Shown in pieces: positions 1 to 7,801 of a stretch of DNA of 64,000 bases (positions are counted from its first letter, which is position 1; the number at the start of each line of letters is the position of its first letter). The notes beneath the pieces are model-generated. The model made no database searches. It was not told the origin of the DNA and saw only the letters and a program-made list of their open reading frames with translations. The stretch spans positions 248,001 through 312,000 of the forward strand of contig JAMLGT010000001.1 in the NCBI GenBank assembly GCA_023957755.1, written 5' to 3'. Both the position numbers and the translations under genes were made by a program. The stretch is from Chitinophagaceae bacterium. GTDB lineage: Bacteria > Bacteroidota > Bacteroidia > Chitinophagales > Chitinophagaceae.

Positions 1-374
1 GCACTACCCCATTTTCCGTGTGTATCGTTGGTGGGGTTCCAGTGTCCGTGCGCATTATTCCCCATTTCACCACAGTCTCCATGTTCGTGGAGATGAACAG
101 CTACTTCTTTGTTGGCTCTGGAAGGGATGTGGAGGTTGAGTTCCATGTTTACTTTTCCATCATCTGTAGTAGTGAAGACGGCCTTGCCCTCCACCAGGGT
201 GTCTGCATAGCTGGGAGTAATCTCAGCTATGGCGCCAGGGGCGGCGGTTGGGGTGGGCGCTGTATCTGTTGTGGCTGTAGTTTGTTCTGTACTGCTGCCC
301 GAATTACACGAAAATAAAACGGCACCTGAAAACAAGAGAGTGAGAATTGTAACTGGCTTAAAAATGTGTTTCAT
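1..374 (-). CDS. Cu/Zn superoxide dismutase-like lipoprotein, 3' end cut by window edge
   Basis: Reading back from an ATG at 372-374 gives 124 codons that run off the window. The N-terminus is a lipoprotein signal ending in the lipobox LFSC (Cys 23), followed by a Thr/Pro/Ala-rich linker. The folded part carries VAVHLHEHGDCGE and GHWNPTND, which match the copper-ligand region of SodC (H-x-H, then the disulfide Cys and the bridging/zinc histidines). It would dismutate superoxide in the periplasm or at the outer membrane. The catalytic C-terminal half lies outside the window, so activity cannot be judged. A -7-like box TACTTTTG lies at 427-434 upstream. Family call is firm; the exact subtype is inferred. 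Confidence 0.85.
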   Translation of the reverse strand, partial: MKHIFKPVTILTLLFSGAVLFSCNSGSSTEQTTATTDTAPTPTAAPGAIAEITPSYADTLVEGKAVFTTTDDGKVNMELNLHIPSRANKEVAVHLHEHGDCGEMGNNAHGHWNPTNDTHGKWGS

Positions 375-426
375 TTGAATAGATATTTTAAAAATGATTG
401 TGAAGACTCTTTAAAAAAACGGAGAA

Positions 427-434
427 CAAAAGTA
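427..434 (-). promoter_or_regulatory. Putative -7 box of the sodC-like gene
   Basis: On the minus strand this reads TACTTTTG, a perfect match to the Bacteroidota primary sigma -7 consensus TAnnTTTG. It would give a leader of about 45 bases before the ATG at 374. No convincing -33 TTTG is visible at the usual spacing, so this is a motif match only. Confidence 0.4.
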
Positions 435-532
435 GCTAATAAAAAATTGACCTTTATTTGCATTACAGAGTTGCCTTCAGGTAATTCCGGTAGGGATATC
501 ATTATCTTTTTTATCAATAAAAACAATCCTCT

Positions 533-985
533 ATGTCAGTATTTTCACAAGAGTTGCCGGTAGCCATCGGGAGTGATCACGCCGGGTTCGAATTTAAGGA
601 AACCATCATGTCTTTTCTTGACGGAAAAGGTGTATCGTATAAAGACTTCGGCACCTATTCGGCGGAGTCGACTGATTATCCCCACTTTGCCCATCCTGTC
701 GCAGAGGCAGTGGAAAAGGGTGAGGCATCTTTTGGTATATTGATTTGTGGGAGTGGCAATGGGGTAGCCATGACTGCCAATAAACATCAGGGTATCAGGG
801 CGGCACTTTGTTGGGGAGAAGAACTTGCTGAACTGGCGCGCAAGCATAATGATGCTAATGTGATTTGCCTGCCTGCACGGTTTGTCCTGATTGAAGAAGC
901 AGAGAAGATGGTCGAGATATTTATGAATACTGAATTTGAAGGAGGTCGGCATTCACGAAGAGTCGACATGATTTCCTGCAGTTAG
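533..985 (+). CDS. rpiB: Ribose-5-phosphate isomerase B
   Basis: This 150-residue protein interconverts ribose 5-phosphate and ribulose 5-phosphate in the non-oxidative pentose phosphate pathway, in the cytoplasm. The RpiB/LacA/LacB family signature is complete: SDHAGFE near the N-terminus (Asp 15, His 16), the catalytic cysteine in ICGSGNG (Cys 72), NKHQGIRAALC, and HNDANV (His 105). Length is normal for the family. The ATG start is four residues into a good reading frame with no better alternative. It stands between the divergent sodC-like gene and the M28 peptidase and shows no sign of transfer. A sugar-phosphate isomerase of the LacAB type is the only alternative, and the lone gene makes RpiB more likely. 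Confidence 0.95.
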   Translation: MSVFSQELPVAIGSDHAGFEFKETIMSFLDGKGVSYKDFGTYSAESTDYPHFAHPVAEAVEKGEASFGILICGSGNGVAMTANKHQGIRAALCWGEELAELARKHNDANVICLPARFVLIEEAEKMVEIFMNTEFEGGRHSRRVDMISCS

Positions 986-1055
986 GAAATTCCATAAGCG
1001 GTCAGCGTGTATTTTACTTTATCCTTACTTTTAACACCTTATAAATAATAAATTC

Positions 1056-2636
1056 ATGAAACGATTTTCTCTTTTTGCCGTATGTTTTGTTTTGGTTTCG
1101 CTTACCTCGAAGGCACAGAATAACGACATCGGCTGGAAATATGCACAGAGCATAACTGAACAGAGTTTGAAAGATGTATTGACCATTATAGCATCAGAAC
1201 AGATGCAGGGCCGGGAAACGGGTACCGAAGGCCAGAGGAGAGCGGCTATTTACATTGAAAATAAATTTAAACAGATAGGACTGAAAGCGCCTCAATCGCT
1301 CGGTGGATATCAACAAAAATATCCACTCTACAGGGATTCAGTAATTTCTGAGTCTTTCTCTCTGGCAGGGACCGATCTTGTAAACCAAACAGACTATGTA
1401 GTTATGGCGGGCAGCGCTCGTGCACAGACGATAAAGAGTAGTCAGGTTGTCTTTGCGGGATATGGCATTGATGATGAGAAATACTCTGATTACAAAGGAA
1501 GAAATGTGAAAGGAAAAGTAGTACTGGTGCTGAATGGTGAACCTAAAGATGGAGACAACTCTCTGATTTCAGGAACTACAAGACCTTCAAACTGGTCTTT
1601 CGGAGCCAACCGCAAGGCTGCCGCAGCCATGCAACACGGGGCTACAGCTATACTTTTTGTAGATCCTTCTATGGAAGAGTTCCCTAACTATTTGCGCAAT
1701 TTCGGAAGAAGTAGTAATCTGACATTCCCAAGAGAGAATGAGTCTGAAAGACCTGCAGTAGTCTATCTGAAAAAAGCACAGTTGGAAAATATATTTGGAG
1801 CAGCCACTGCAAAGAAGATTACAGATGCATTTGATGCTAAGAAATCAATGGCTGCAATCAAGGCCACTGCAAAAAAGAATGTAGAAGTATCCTACGCTAA
1901 AAAGCGCTTTTCAGTGTTAGCTTCAAATATTGTAGGATATATAGAAGGCACTGATCTGAAAGATGAGTACGTGGTGCTTTCAGGGCACTACGACCATCTG
2001 GGGATGCGCAATGGAGTGATTTATTATGGTGCTGATGATGATGGAAGCGGTACTACGGGTGTGATTGATATGGCCGAAGCTTTTATGAGAGCCGTGAAAG
2101 ATGGTCATCGCCCAAGGAGGACTATTGTTTTTCTTGCTGTAAGTGGAGAAGAGAAAGGGCTTTGGGGAAGTGAATATTACTCACAGCACCCGGTATTTCC
2201 TCTGGAAAAAACTACTGTGAACCTTAACACAGATATGATTGGCAGGATTGATCCTAACAGAAAATACGGTGACAGCACTAATTATGTATATGTAATCGGG
2301 AATGACAAACTGAGCAGCGATCTGGATCCTATCAGTAAGAGCGTGAACGATAAGTACACAAAGCTGGAGCTGGATTATAAATATAATGACCCTAAAGATC
2401 CTGAAAGAATCTATTATAGAAGCGACCACTACAACTTTGCAAAGCATGGCGTTCCTATCATATTTTATTTTGACGGAATCCATAAAGATTATCATAAACC
2501 ATCTGACACGGTAGATAAGATAAACTTTGATGTGATGTTGAAGCGTGTACAGTACACCTTTATGACCGCCTGGGATATGGCCAATCGGAACGATATGCTG
2601 AAGAGAGATATTCCACTTCCGGAAATGGCAAGGTAG
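1056..2636 (+). CDS. Secreted M28-family zinc metallopeptidase
   Basis: The product (526 residues) starts with a signal peptide ending in SKAQ. Residues of about 90-260 look like a protease-associated (PA) insert. The peptidase core carries the di-zinc ligands of family M28: GHYDHLG (His about 311), the bridging Asp in GADDDGSG, the Glu pair in GEEKG, Asp in NTDMIGR and the last His in DYHKPSDT. It is expected to remove N-terminal residues or dipeptides from peptides in the periplasm. The next gene starts 12 bases after the stop codon and is probably co-transcribed. Substrate is unknown. No catalytic ligand is missing. Confidence 0.92.
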   Translation: MKRFSLFAVCFVLVSLTSKAQNNDIGWKYAQSITEQSLKDVLTIIASEQMQGRETGTEGQRRAAIYIENKFKQIGLKAPQSLGGYQQKYPLYRDSVISESFSLAGTDLVNQTDYVVMAGSARAQTIKSSQVVFAGYGIDDEKYSDYKGRNVKGKVVLVLNGEPKDGDNSLISGTTRPSNWSFGANRKAAAAMQHGATAILFVDPSMEEFPNYLRNFGRSSNLTFPRENESERPAVVYLKKAQLENIFGAATAKKITDAFDAKKSMAAIKATAKKNVEVSYAKKRFSVLASNIVGYIEGTDLKDEYVVLSGHYDHLGMRNGVIYYGADDDGSGTTGVIDMAEAFMRAVKDGHRPRRTIVFLAVSGEEKGLWGSEYYSQHPVFPLEKTTVNLNTDMIGRIDPNRKYGDSTNYVYVIGNDKLSSDLDPISKSVNDKYTKLELDYKYNDPKDPERIYYRSDHYNFAKHGVPIIFYFDGIHKDYHKPSDTVDKINFDVMLKRVQYTFMTAWDMANRNDMLKRDIPLPEMAR

Positions 2637-2648
2637 TATCTTTGGCAA

Positions 2649-3899
2649 ATGATAAAAAATGCCCTTCTGATTTTAATGGCTGCATTAGCCTTTTGTAATG
2701 TAAAAGCTCAAAATGCCGCCGGAGACTGGAAGGGCATTTTGCATGTAGGAAATGTGCAACTTGCAATAGAGTTTCACTTTCAGAAAAATGATGCCGGCGT
2801 ATTGACAGGCACCTGGGATAGTCCTGATCAGGGCGCCTTTGGGTTGCCATTTTCACAAATCAGAGTTACACAGGACAGTCTGATTGCGGATATTGAAACA
2901 ATTAATGGGAATTATACAGGGAAGTTTTCAGGAAAAGATTCTATCTCCGGAGTCTGGATGCAGGGAGGTAGTAAACTACCGCTGAATTTTACAAGGAAGC
3001 GTGCCGATAACACAGATGTTGCAGACAGGGGAGAGGATATTTCTATTCAAGTGCGCGATAGTGTAGAGATAAAAGGCAGCGGATGGTTTCACGATAGGAA
3101 AGCACCGCTTGTAGTTATCATAGCAGGATCAGGCCCTACGGACCGGGATGGCAACAATCGCCTGGGCGTATTTAGCAATAGTTACCTGATGCTTGGAAAA
3201 AAGCTGGATAGTGCAGGCATCTCCAGCTTCAGATATGATAAGCGTGGGGTAGCAAGGAGTATAATGCGAAACTTTAATCAGCAAGACCTGACCATACAAG
3301 AGTATATTAATGATGTGGTGGATATTGTCAACTGGTTTCATCAGAGGGGATACAGCAATATCTGGCTGGCCGGCCACAGCGAAGGGTCTTTGCTGGGAAT
3401 GGTTGCTGCGCAGGAAGCACATGTAAAAGGATTTATCTCTATTGCTGGGGCCGGATTTCCGGCAGGGGAAATTTTGAGAAAACAGTTGAACGGGAGTTTG
3501 CCATCTCTGGAAGGCGAAACGGAGAGGATTCTTTCTTCGTTAGAAAAAGGGCAGTTGGTGGCAGATGTACCAGATTCTTTAAAAGGGATTTTCATTAGTT
3601 CCATACAACCGTATCTTATTAGTTGGTTAAAGTATGATCCGGTAAAAGAGCTTGAAAAATTGAATTGCCCGGTGCTGATTGTCCAGGGTACCTGCGACAG
3701 CCAGGTAGATAGTACTAATGCGATTGCGCTTTCAAAAGGGAATAAAAAAGCGACCCTGAAACTCATCAGAAATATGACCCATGTGCTAAAAGATGGAGGT
3801 AATAATTGTGCGGATGAGTTAAAGACTTATTCGGATCAGGCAATGGCGCTAATACCCGAACTGGCCGAGGATATTATCGGTTTTATCAGATCGAACTAA
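2649..3899 (+). CDS. Secreted alpha/beta hydrolase with N-terminal beta domain
   Basis: A 416-residue protein with a signal peptide ending in VKAQ. Residues of about 25-115 form a beta-rich domain (GDWKGIL, GTWDSPDQG, FTRKR) often found in front of Bacteroidota hydrolases. From about residue 150 comes an alpha/beta-hydrolase fold with oxyanion motif GSGPTDRDGN, nucleophile elbow GHSEGS (Ser about 244), an acid near QGTCDSQVD and a histidine in NMTHVL. It probably cleaves an ester or peptide bond; the GSGPTDRDGN motif is typical of the S9-like/DLH-like hydrolases annotated this way. It sits 12 bases behind the M28 peptidase and converges on the SCO gene with only six bases between. Confidence 0.85.
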   Translation: MIKNALLILMAALAFCNVKAQNAAGDWKGILHVGNVQLAIEFHFQKNDAGVLTGTWDSPDQGAFGLPFSQIRVTQDSLIADIETINGNYTGKFSGKDSISGVWMQGGSKLPLNFTRKRADNTDVADRGEDISIQVRDSVEIKGSGWFHDRKAPLVVIIAGSGPTDRDGNNRLGVFSNSYLMLGKKLDSAGISSFRYDKRGVARSIMRNFNQQDLTIQEYINDVVDIVNWFHQRGYSNIWLAGHSEGSLLGMVAAQEAHVKGFISIAGAGFPAGEILRKQLNGSLPSLEGETERILSSLEKGQLVADVPDSLKGIFISSIQPYLISWLKYDPVKELEKLNCPVLIVQGTCDSQVDSTNAIALSKGNKKATLKLIRNMTHVLKDGGNNCADELKTYSDQAMALIPELAEDIIGFIRSN

Positions 3900-3905
3900 C
3901 AGCCG

Positions 3906-4526
3906 TTACTCCTTTTTAAGCAGTTTGGCGATGTCCTTTTCCAGTAGTTGGATCTCGTCTTTCTTCAGACCGTCATAGATACCGCGGACTCTGCCCTGCT
4001 GATCTACCAGAGAAAAGAATTGTGTGTGAATGAAACTGTCGTCGATATTTTCACTATTATTGTTCGGGTCATCCACCAGGTACGATTCTCTGGCCATCTT
4101 ATACAAATTGGCTTTGTCTCCTGTTACAAAGTACCATCGGGCAGGGTTATTCGTATTGTTCCCAATCATTTTTTCTTCGTATGCCTTCAGGAGAGGGATA
4201 GAGTCGGTCTCTGGCATTGAGGTGTGAGAAATGATTGCAAAGTCGGCACTGTCTTTAAATTTGTTATACACCAGGGCCATGTTTGCATTCATCTTAGGAC
4301 AGATGCCGGTGCAGGTGGTGAAGAAGTATTCAGCTACATACACCTTGTGATTTACATCTTTGCTTGTGACGGAGTCTCCATCCTGATCGATAAATGAGAA
4401 TGGCTGAACATAGCCCAATCTGGGAAGTTCCACTTTGAAGTAACCCTTGATATCGGTAAGGGCTAACAGATAAACACCCACCAAAACAACTATAAAGAGT
4501 GAATAGAGTATTATTTTCTTTTTCAT
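3906..4526 (-). CDS. SCO1/SenC-family copper chaperone
   Basis: The 206-residue protein has one N-terminal membrane anchor and a thioredoxin-like domain. It shows the copper-binding CTGICPKM motif (CxxxC) and a distal histidine in DDSFIHTQFF, the three ligands that SCO proteins use to deliver copper to the CuA centre of cytochrome oxidase subunit II, or to act as a thiol reductase. The same window holds a CuA-type subunit II gene at 60.6 kb, a likely client, though 56 kb away. The start ATG at 4526 is only five bases after a perfect -7 box (4531-4538), suggesting a very short or absent leader. Converges with the hydrolase at 3899. Confidence 0.9.
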   Translation of the reverse strand: MKKKIILYSLFIVVLVGVYLLALTDIKGYFKVELPRLGYVQPFSFIDQDGDSVTSKDVNHKVYVAEYFFTTCTGICPKMNANMALVYNKFKDSADFAIISHTSMPETDSIPLLKAYEEKMIGNNTNNPARWYFVTGDKANLYKMARESYLVDDPNNNSENIDDSFIHTQFFSLVDQQGRVRGIYDGLKKDEIQLLEKDIAKLLKKE

Positions 4527-4530
4527 GGTG

Positions 4531-4538
4531 CAAAGATA
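4531..4538 (-). promoter_or_regulatory. -7 box abutting the SCO start codon
   Basis: The minus strand reads TATCTTTG, a full TAnnTTTG match, followed by CACC and the ATG at 4526. Transcription starting 4-7 bases after the box would give a leaderless or almost leaderless message. No clear -33 element is seen. Confidence 0.4.
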
Positions 4539-4734
4539 CTAATAGATATAAAAGTGAATCCCGACATGATGCATGTTATCTCGCCGGTTTAATAGCTACA
4601 TATCTTTATCAGTTCTAATACTTTGTCTTTTATGAATGATATGATAAACCGCTTTTAAGAAATAGTCGCCGGGGTATGTACTATAATAGCCCCCGTTTGC
4701 TCTATAAAAATGGTCTTACATGGTTGCTTTCGAA

Positions 4735-5835
4735 TTAGTACGAGGACAATCTGTTTAATAGATACAGATATTGTTCGTGGAAATGATGCGGGAATAATTT
4801 TGTCGGGTCATCCGGATAAAGTTTATAATATTCCTCATCAGGGAGTAATACGATAGTTGTTCCTGTTCTTACGTAGTGGTTACTGTTGTAATAGGTTGGA
4901 GGAGTAAAGTCCGGCAGGTGCTTCTTAATGAGCTTAGAGGCCATCCTGCCTAAGTACTTTTCATATTTTCTTTGAGCTTTTCTGGTGGGCTTGTCCAGTT
5001 GATTATACACGTGTTTTAGAACAAGGTTTTTTGGGAATTTTTGCTTTCTGATTATCTGTTTTGCGTTAGTGAAGGGATTTACATTATTAAAATCGTTCAG
5101 GGTCTGGATAGATATTGGCATTTCGGGTACCCAGTCGGCAGCATTCACTACATTAAAGGCCCACCCTCCCCCGGTCATGGCTTCGTATTCGTAAGCATAA
5201 TATAAATTTCCCGGTTTAGGGGCAGCACTACAGTAAGTTTTGAAACGGATGTCTTTGGGAAGTTGATTGAGTCGTTGCAGATTATAGAGATATGATGTCA
5301 GCAAATAAGAAATAGCTCCGCCCTGGCTGTGGCCCATAATCAGGATATCTCTATTCCCCCGTTGAAACTGTTCGTTTATTTTGGGTAAAATCTCTTTTGA
5401 AAGATATACCATGCTCAGTAGCCAGCCGACATGTACTGCGGCCTTTGGTTCTGATGCAAGCTGATAAGAGAATACTTCGTGGCTATTAAGTCTTAACTCC
5501 CCCTTTGCGGGCACCATGGCTGCATAAAAATTTGCCAGCCAGCTTTCGGCTTTTTCGGTGGTACCCCGGATACTGATCACGGCTTTGCCTGATTTGTCGT
5601 CTGTCCATAATTCCCAGAGATTATCCAGGCCGATTGAGGAAGAGCGATATTGAAGGGTAAAATGGGCAGGGAAGGGAAGGCTGAGGTAGTAATTGGAATC
5701 AAGAGCTGAAGTCTTTGCAGAGATGAGCATCATTTCCCGGTATTCTTCTTTGTCAAATCCCGGCTTAAGCTTTTGGCTGAGGCTTGTCAGCGAAAAGGAG
5801 AGCAACAGGAAAAGCGGTAAGATTGTTTTCGTCAT
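4735..5835 (-). CDS. Secreted class 3 lipase-like hydrolase
   Basis: This 366-residue protein begins with a signal peptide (LLLSFSLTSLSQ) and contains the lipase class 3 core: a conserved strand motif AVISIRGT, the nucleophile elbow GHSQGGA (Ser about 170), an Asp in AADWVPEMP, and a C-terminal histidine-rich tail (HHFHEQY) that could provide the catalytic His. It would cleave acylglycerol or phospholipid esters outside the cytoplasm. The following gene on the same strand lies 28 bases upstream, and an outer-membrane phospholipase follows, so three minus-strand genes may form a lipid-degrading group. The true substrate is unknown. Confidence 0.85.
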   Translation of the reverse strand: MTKTILPLFLLLSFSLTSLSQKLKPGFDKEEYREMMLISAKTSALDSNYYLSLPFPAHFTLQYRSSSIGLDNLWELWTDDKSGKAVISIRGTTEKAESWLANFYAAMVPAKGELRLNSHEVFSYQLASEPKAAVHVGWLLSMVYLSKEILPKINEQFQRGNRDILIMGHSQGGAISYLLTSYLYNLQRLNQLPKDIRFKTYCSAAPKPGNLYYAYEYEAMTGGGWAFNVVNAADWVPEMPISIQTLNDFNNVNPFTNAKQIIRKQKFPKNLVLKHVYNQLDKPTRKAQRKYEKYLGRMASKLIKKHLPDFTPPTYYNSNHYVRTGTTIVLLPDEEYYKLYPDDPTKLFPHHFHEQYLYLLNRLSSY

Positions 5836-5863
5836 GGCTGTCTAATGTAGATAATCTGAATGA

Positions 5864-6343
5864 TTAGTAACAGGTTGTTTTGCGAAGTGGTACTGTGTTA
5901 TCAAACTTAAGAGCATGGGTATTTTTAAAAACCATTTTTCCCTCTTTTTCTTCCAACTCACCGTGCCCTTCTATAGCAACGTCTCCCTGCAGGAGGAAGG
6001 CAACCTGCCTGATAGACCTGGCCCCCTCTGAAGTGAAAGTGTAGTCGGCAATCAGTGTGTCGCCTCTCATTACACCGTCAAGGTCGCCCTTGCTGTTGTC
6101 TTTTTCAATGAATTTATATTCCAGAATACCTGTAACTACGTTGGGAAACTTCTCCGTTTTCAGGAAGATAGTATCCTTGCCTATGGTACCTGAATAGCAC
6201 GCCTGAGTGGGTATCATTACCTTCATTTCACCATCTTCCTTATTGTCAGTAGCGGATGTTGCTATTCCCCCTGGATTTGTGTTGCACGCCAATATGAATA
6301 CAGGCAGTGCCAATGAAGTTATTTTTTGAAGAAGAGATTTCAT
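5864..6343 (-). CDS. Small lipoprotein of unknown function
   Basis: The ATG at 6343 gives a 159-residue lipoprotein whose signal peptide ends in the lipobox FILAC; an upstream non-standard extension would hide that signal, so this start is preferred. The mature part is beta-strand-rich, with CYSGTIGKDTIFL, LEYKFIEKD and a repeated GDTLIADYTFTSEG pattern, resembling small Bacteroidota lipoproteins that sit next to outer-membrane enzymes. No catalytic motif is visible. It lies between the class 3 lipase and the phospholipase A gene on the same strand. Function is not recognised. Confidence 0.65.
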   Translation of the reverse strand: MKSLLQKITSLALPVFILACNTNPGGIATSATDNKEDGEMKVMIPTQACYSGTIGKDTIFLKTEKFPNVVTGILEYKFIEKDNSKGDLDGVMRGDTLIADYTFTSEGARSIRQVAFLLQGDVAIEGHGELEEKEGKMVFKNTHALKFDNTVPLRKTTCY

Positions 6344-6406
6344 GTTTTGAAGTTTTAGGTTATTAAAAAGGAGTACAGAAATTCTTGTTATGTCTGCCAA
6401 AGCAAG

Positions 6407-7336
6407 TTACCAGTCTGTCAATGAAGCACTCACCCCGATGGTGGTTTGCCGGTGATTATAATCCAGGAGCGTTTCACCATATCCGTTAGAAATCTGAAGC
6501 AGCCCTCTTAAATTATTGACAACCGGAAAAGCCCAGCTTAGCTGGACACTTCCCTTTCCCCCGTTGTTGAAATTCAGAGAGTGCCTCATAATTGAGGAAA
6601 GCTGGTGCTTGCCGGCATTGAAAACGACAATAGCTTCGCCCCTGCCAACGTAGTCAATAATGGCGGGGTTCTCATCTTCTTTATCCCCCAGGCGCACCCA
6701 CGGGCGTAGGATAACCTGCCAGTTCCTCGCATCAAAGGCAACCTGCAATATAAGCCGGTTCCAGCTTCTGGATAGTGGTAGCGATTTGCCGTTTGACTGG
6801 TGATTAAATATCACTCCCAACATTCGTCCGTTTAGTCCGAGCAGCTTATAATTTGTTTTAAAGTTGATTATTAATTCAGGCTCGTAATTGAGTTCTCTGA
6901 ATGGGCGCGATAGCCTTTCGTTATACACTTGCCAGTTGGCCTGTTGCGTGAACGCCAACCAGATGTCTCCATTGTCTCCAAATAATCTGTGTGCGACTTT
7001 GGTCTTGAAGCTGAACTGAAATTTGGCTTCAAAGTGATTATAGGGTATCCTGAAGGGTAAGGAGTATGCAGGGTTCTCGCTTGTAGGCTGTTCGTTAGGG
7101 CTGTCTGACCATCTTCCTGCGGTTATGTAAACAGGCCTGTATGGGGTAATGAGAAATAGCCCCTTGTCATTCTCCCTGCCCAATTCCCAGCGTGCAGCCA
7201 GGGTGTGGCTATTGCGCAGAAAGCCGGACTCAGATCTTTCCTGAGCATTTATGCATGTAGGCAGAAGACATGCTGCCAAAGCGAAAAGACTTACACTTAT
7301 TACCAGACTCCGGTAGCAGGATAGATATATCATCAT
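6407..7336 (-). CDS. pldA: Outer-membrane phospholipase A (OMPLA/PldA family)
   Basis: The ATG at 7336 gives 309 residues with a signal peptide ending in CINAQ; a TTG start at 7360 is also open but less likely. The family signature is clear: NHQSNGKSLPLSRSWNR contains the catalytic His, Ser and Asn in the same order as His142, Ser144 and Asn156 of the Escherichia coli enzyme. Beta-strand alternation and a final aromatic-rich strand (TIGVSASLTDW) fit a 12-stranded barrel. It would remove acyl chains from phospholipids that reach the outer leaflet. A -7 box at 7381-7388 lies just upstream. The neighbouring lipase and lipoprotein suggest a shared role at the envelope. Confidence 0.92.
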   Translation of the reverse strand: MMIYLSCYRSLVISVSLFALAACLLPTCINAQERSESGFLRNSHTLAARWELGRENDKGLFLITPYRPVYITAGRWSDSPNEQPTSENPAYSLPFRIPYNHFEAKFQFSFKTKVAHRLFGDNGDIWLAFTQQANWQVYNERLSRPFRELNYEPELIINFKTNYKLLGLNGRMLGVIFNHQSNGKSLPLSRSWNRLILQVAFDARNWQVILRPWVRLGDKEDENPAIIDYVGRGEAIVVFNAGKHQLSSIMRHSLNFNNGGKGSVQLSWAFPVVNNLRGLLQISNGYGETLLDYNHRQTTIGVSASLTDW

Positions 7337-7360
7337 TTTATTTCCAGACACTTTGTACAA

Positions 7361-7801
7361 TAAAGCTATAATTGGTGGTGCAAAAGTAATGAAGACTTCG
7401 ACTTTTTTACATTAAGGGTATCAAAAGGGCAGAGGCAGTCATTTTTTTAAGCTTCAGAAAGATTTATATGATTGGGTATTGAATCGGGGTTTATTTTCCG
7501 GTTAGCCATATACCGGCCCTTCTTTCAACATGAATTTTTCTCCTTGTAAGTTCAATTGTGCTCCCGATGCTATTGACGGAGCACACCGGAGTAATGAATC
7601 TGAGATATCTGGTGAACAATGGCCCTTTGCCGGCAAAGGGCTGAAGCCTCATTGAACTTTCATGTATGAGACTGTACCCTATTGATGATGAACAATAATT
7701 TTGCTCATACTTTTTAGTTCAGACCTTTATGAAATCAATCAAAATAGTTTCCCGGGTGATTTAGGATAGAGGAGTTGAGTATAAACATTTTAATTTTCAA
7801 A
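7361..7801. other. Intergenic region with perfect 20-bp palindrome
   Basis: This divergent spacer between pldA and the GH3 gene holds no open gene. At 7622-7641 is a perfect palindrome with half-site GCCCTTTGCC and no loop. At 7696-7703 on the + strand is TAATTTTG, a candidate -7 box for the GH3 gene about 100 bases before its ATG. The palindrome would lie upstream of that promoter and could be an operator, but no regulator is adjacent. Confidence 0.5.
7381..7388 (-). promoter_or_regulatory. Putative -7 box of the pldA-like gene
   Basis: The minus strand reads TACTTTTG followed by CACC, the same arrangement as before the SCO and sodC-like genes. It would give a leader of about 40 bases to the ATG at 7336. 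No clear -33 element. Confidence 0.4.

Noticed and set aside
18-317. 99-codon + strand frame at the window start
   Set aside because: It is the shadow of the sodC-like lipoprotein on the minus strand, which has signal peptide and metal-site motifs.
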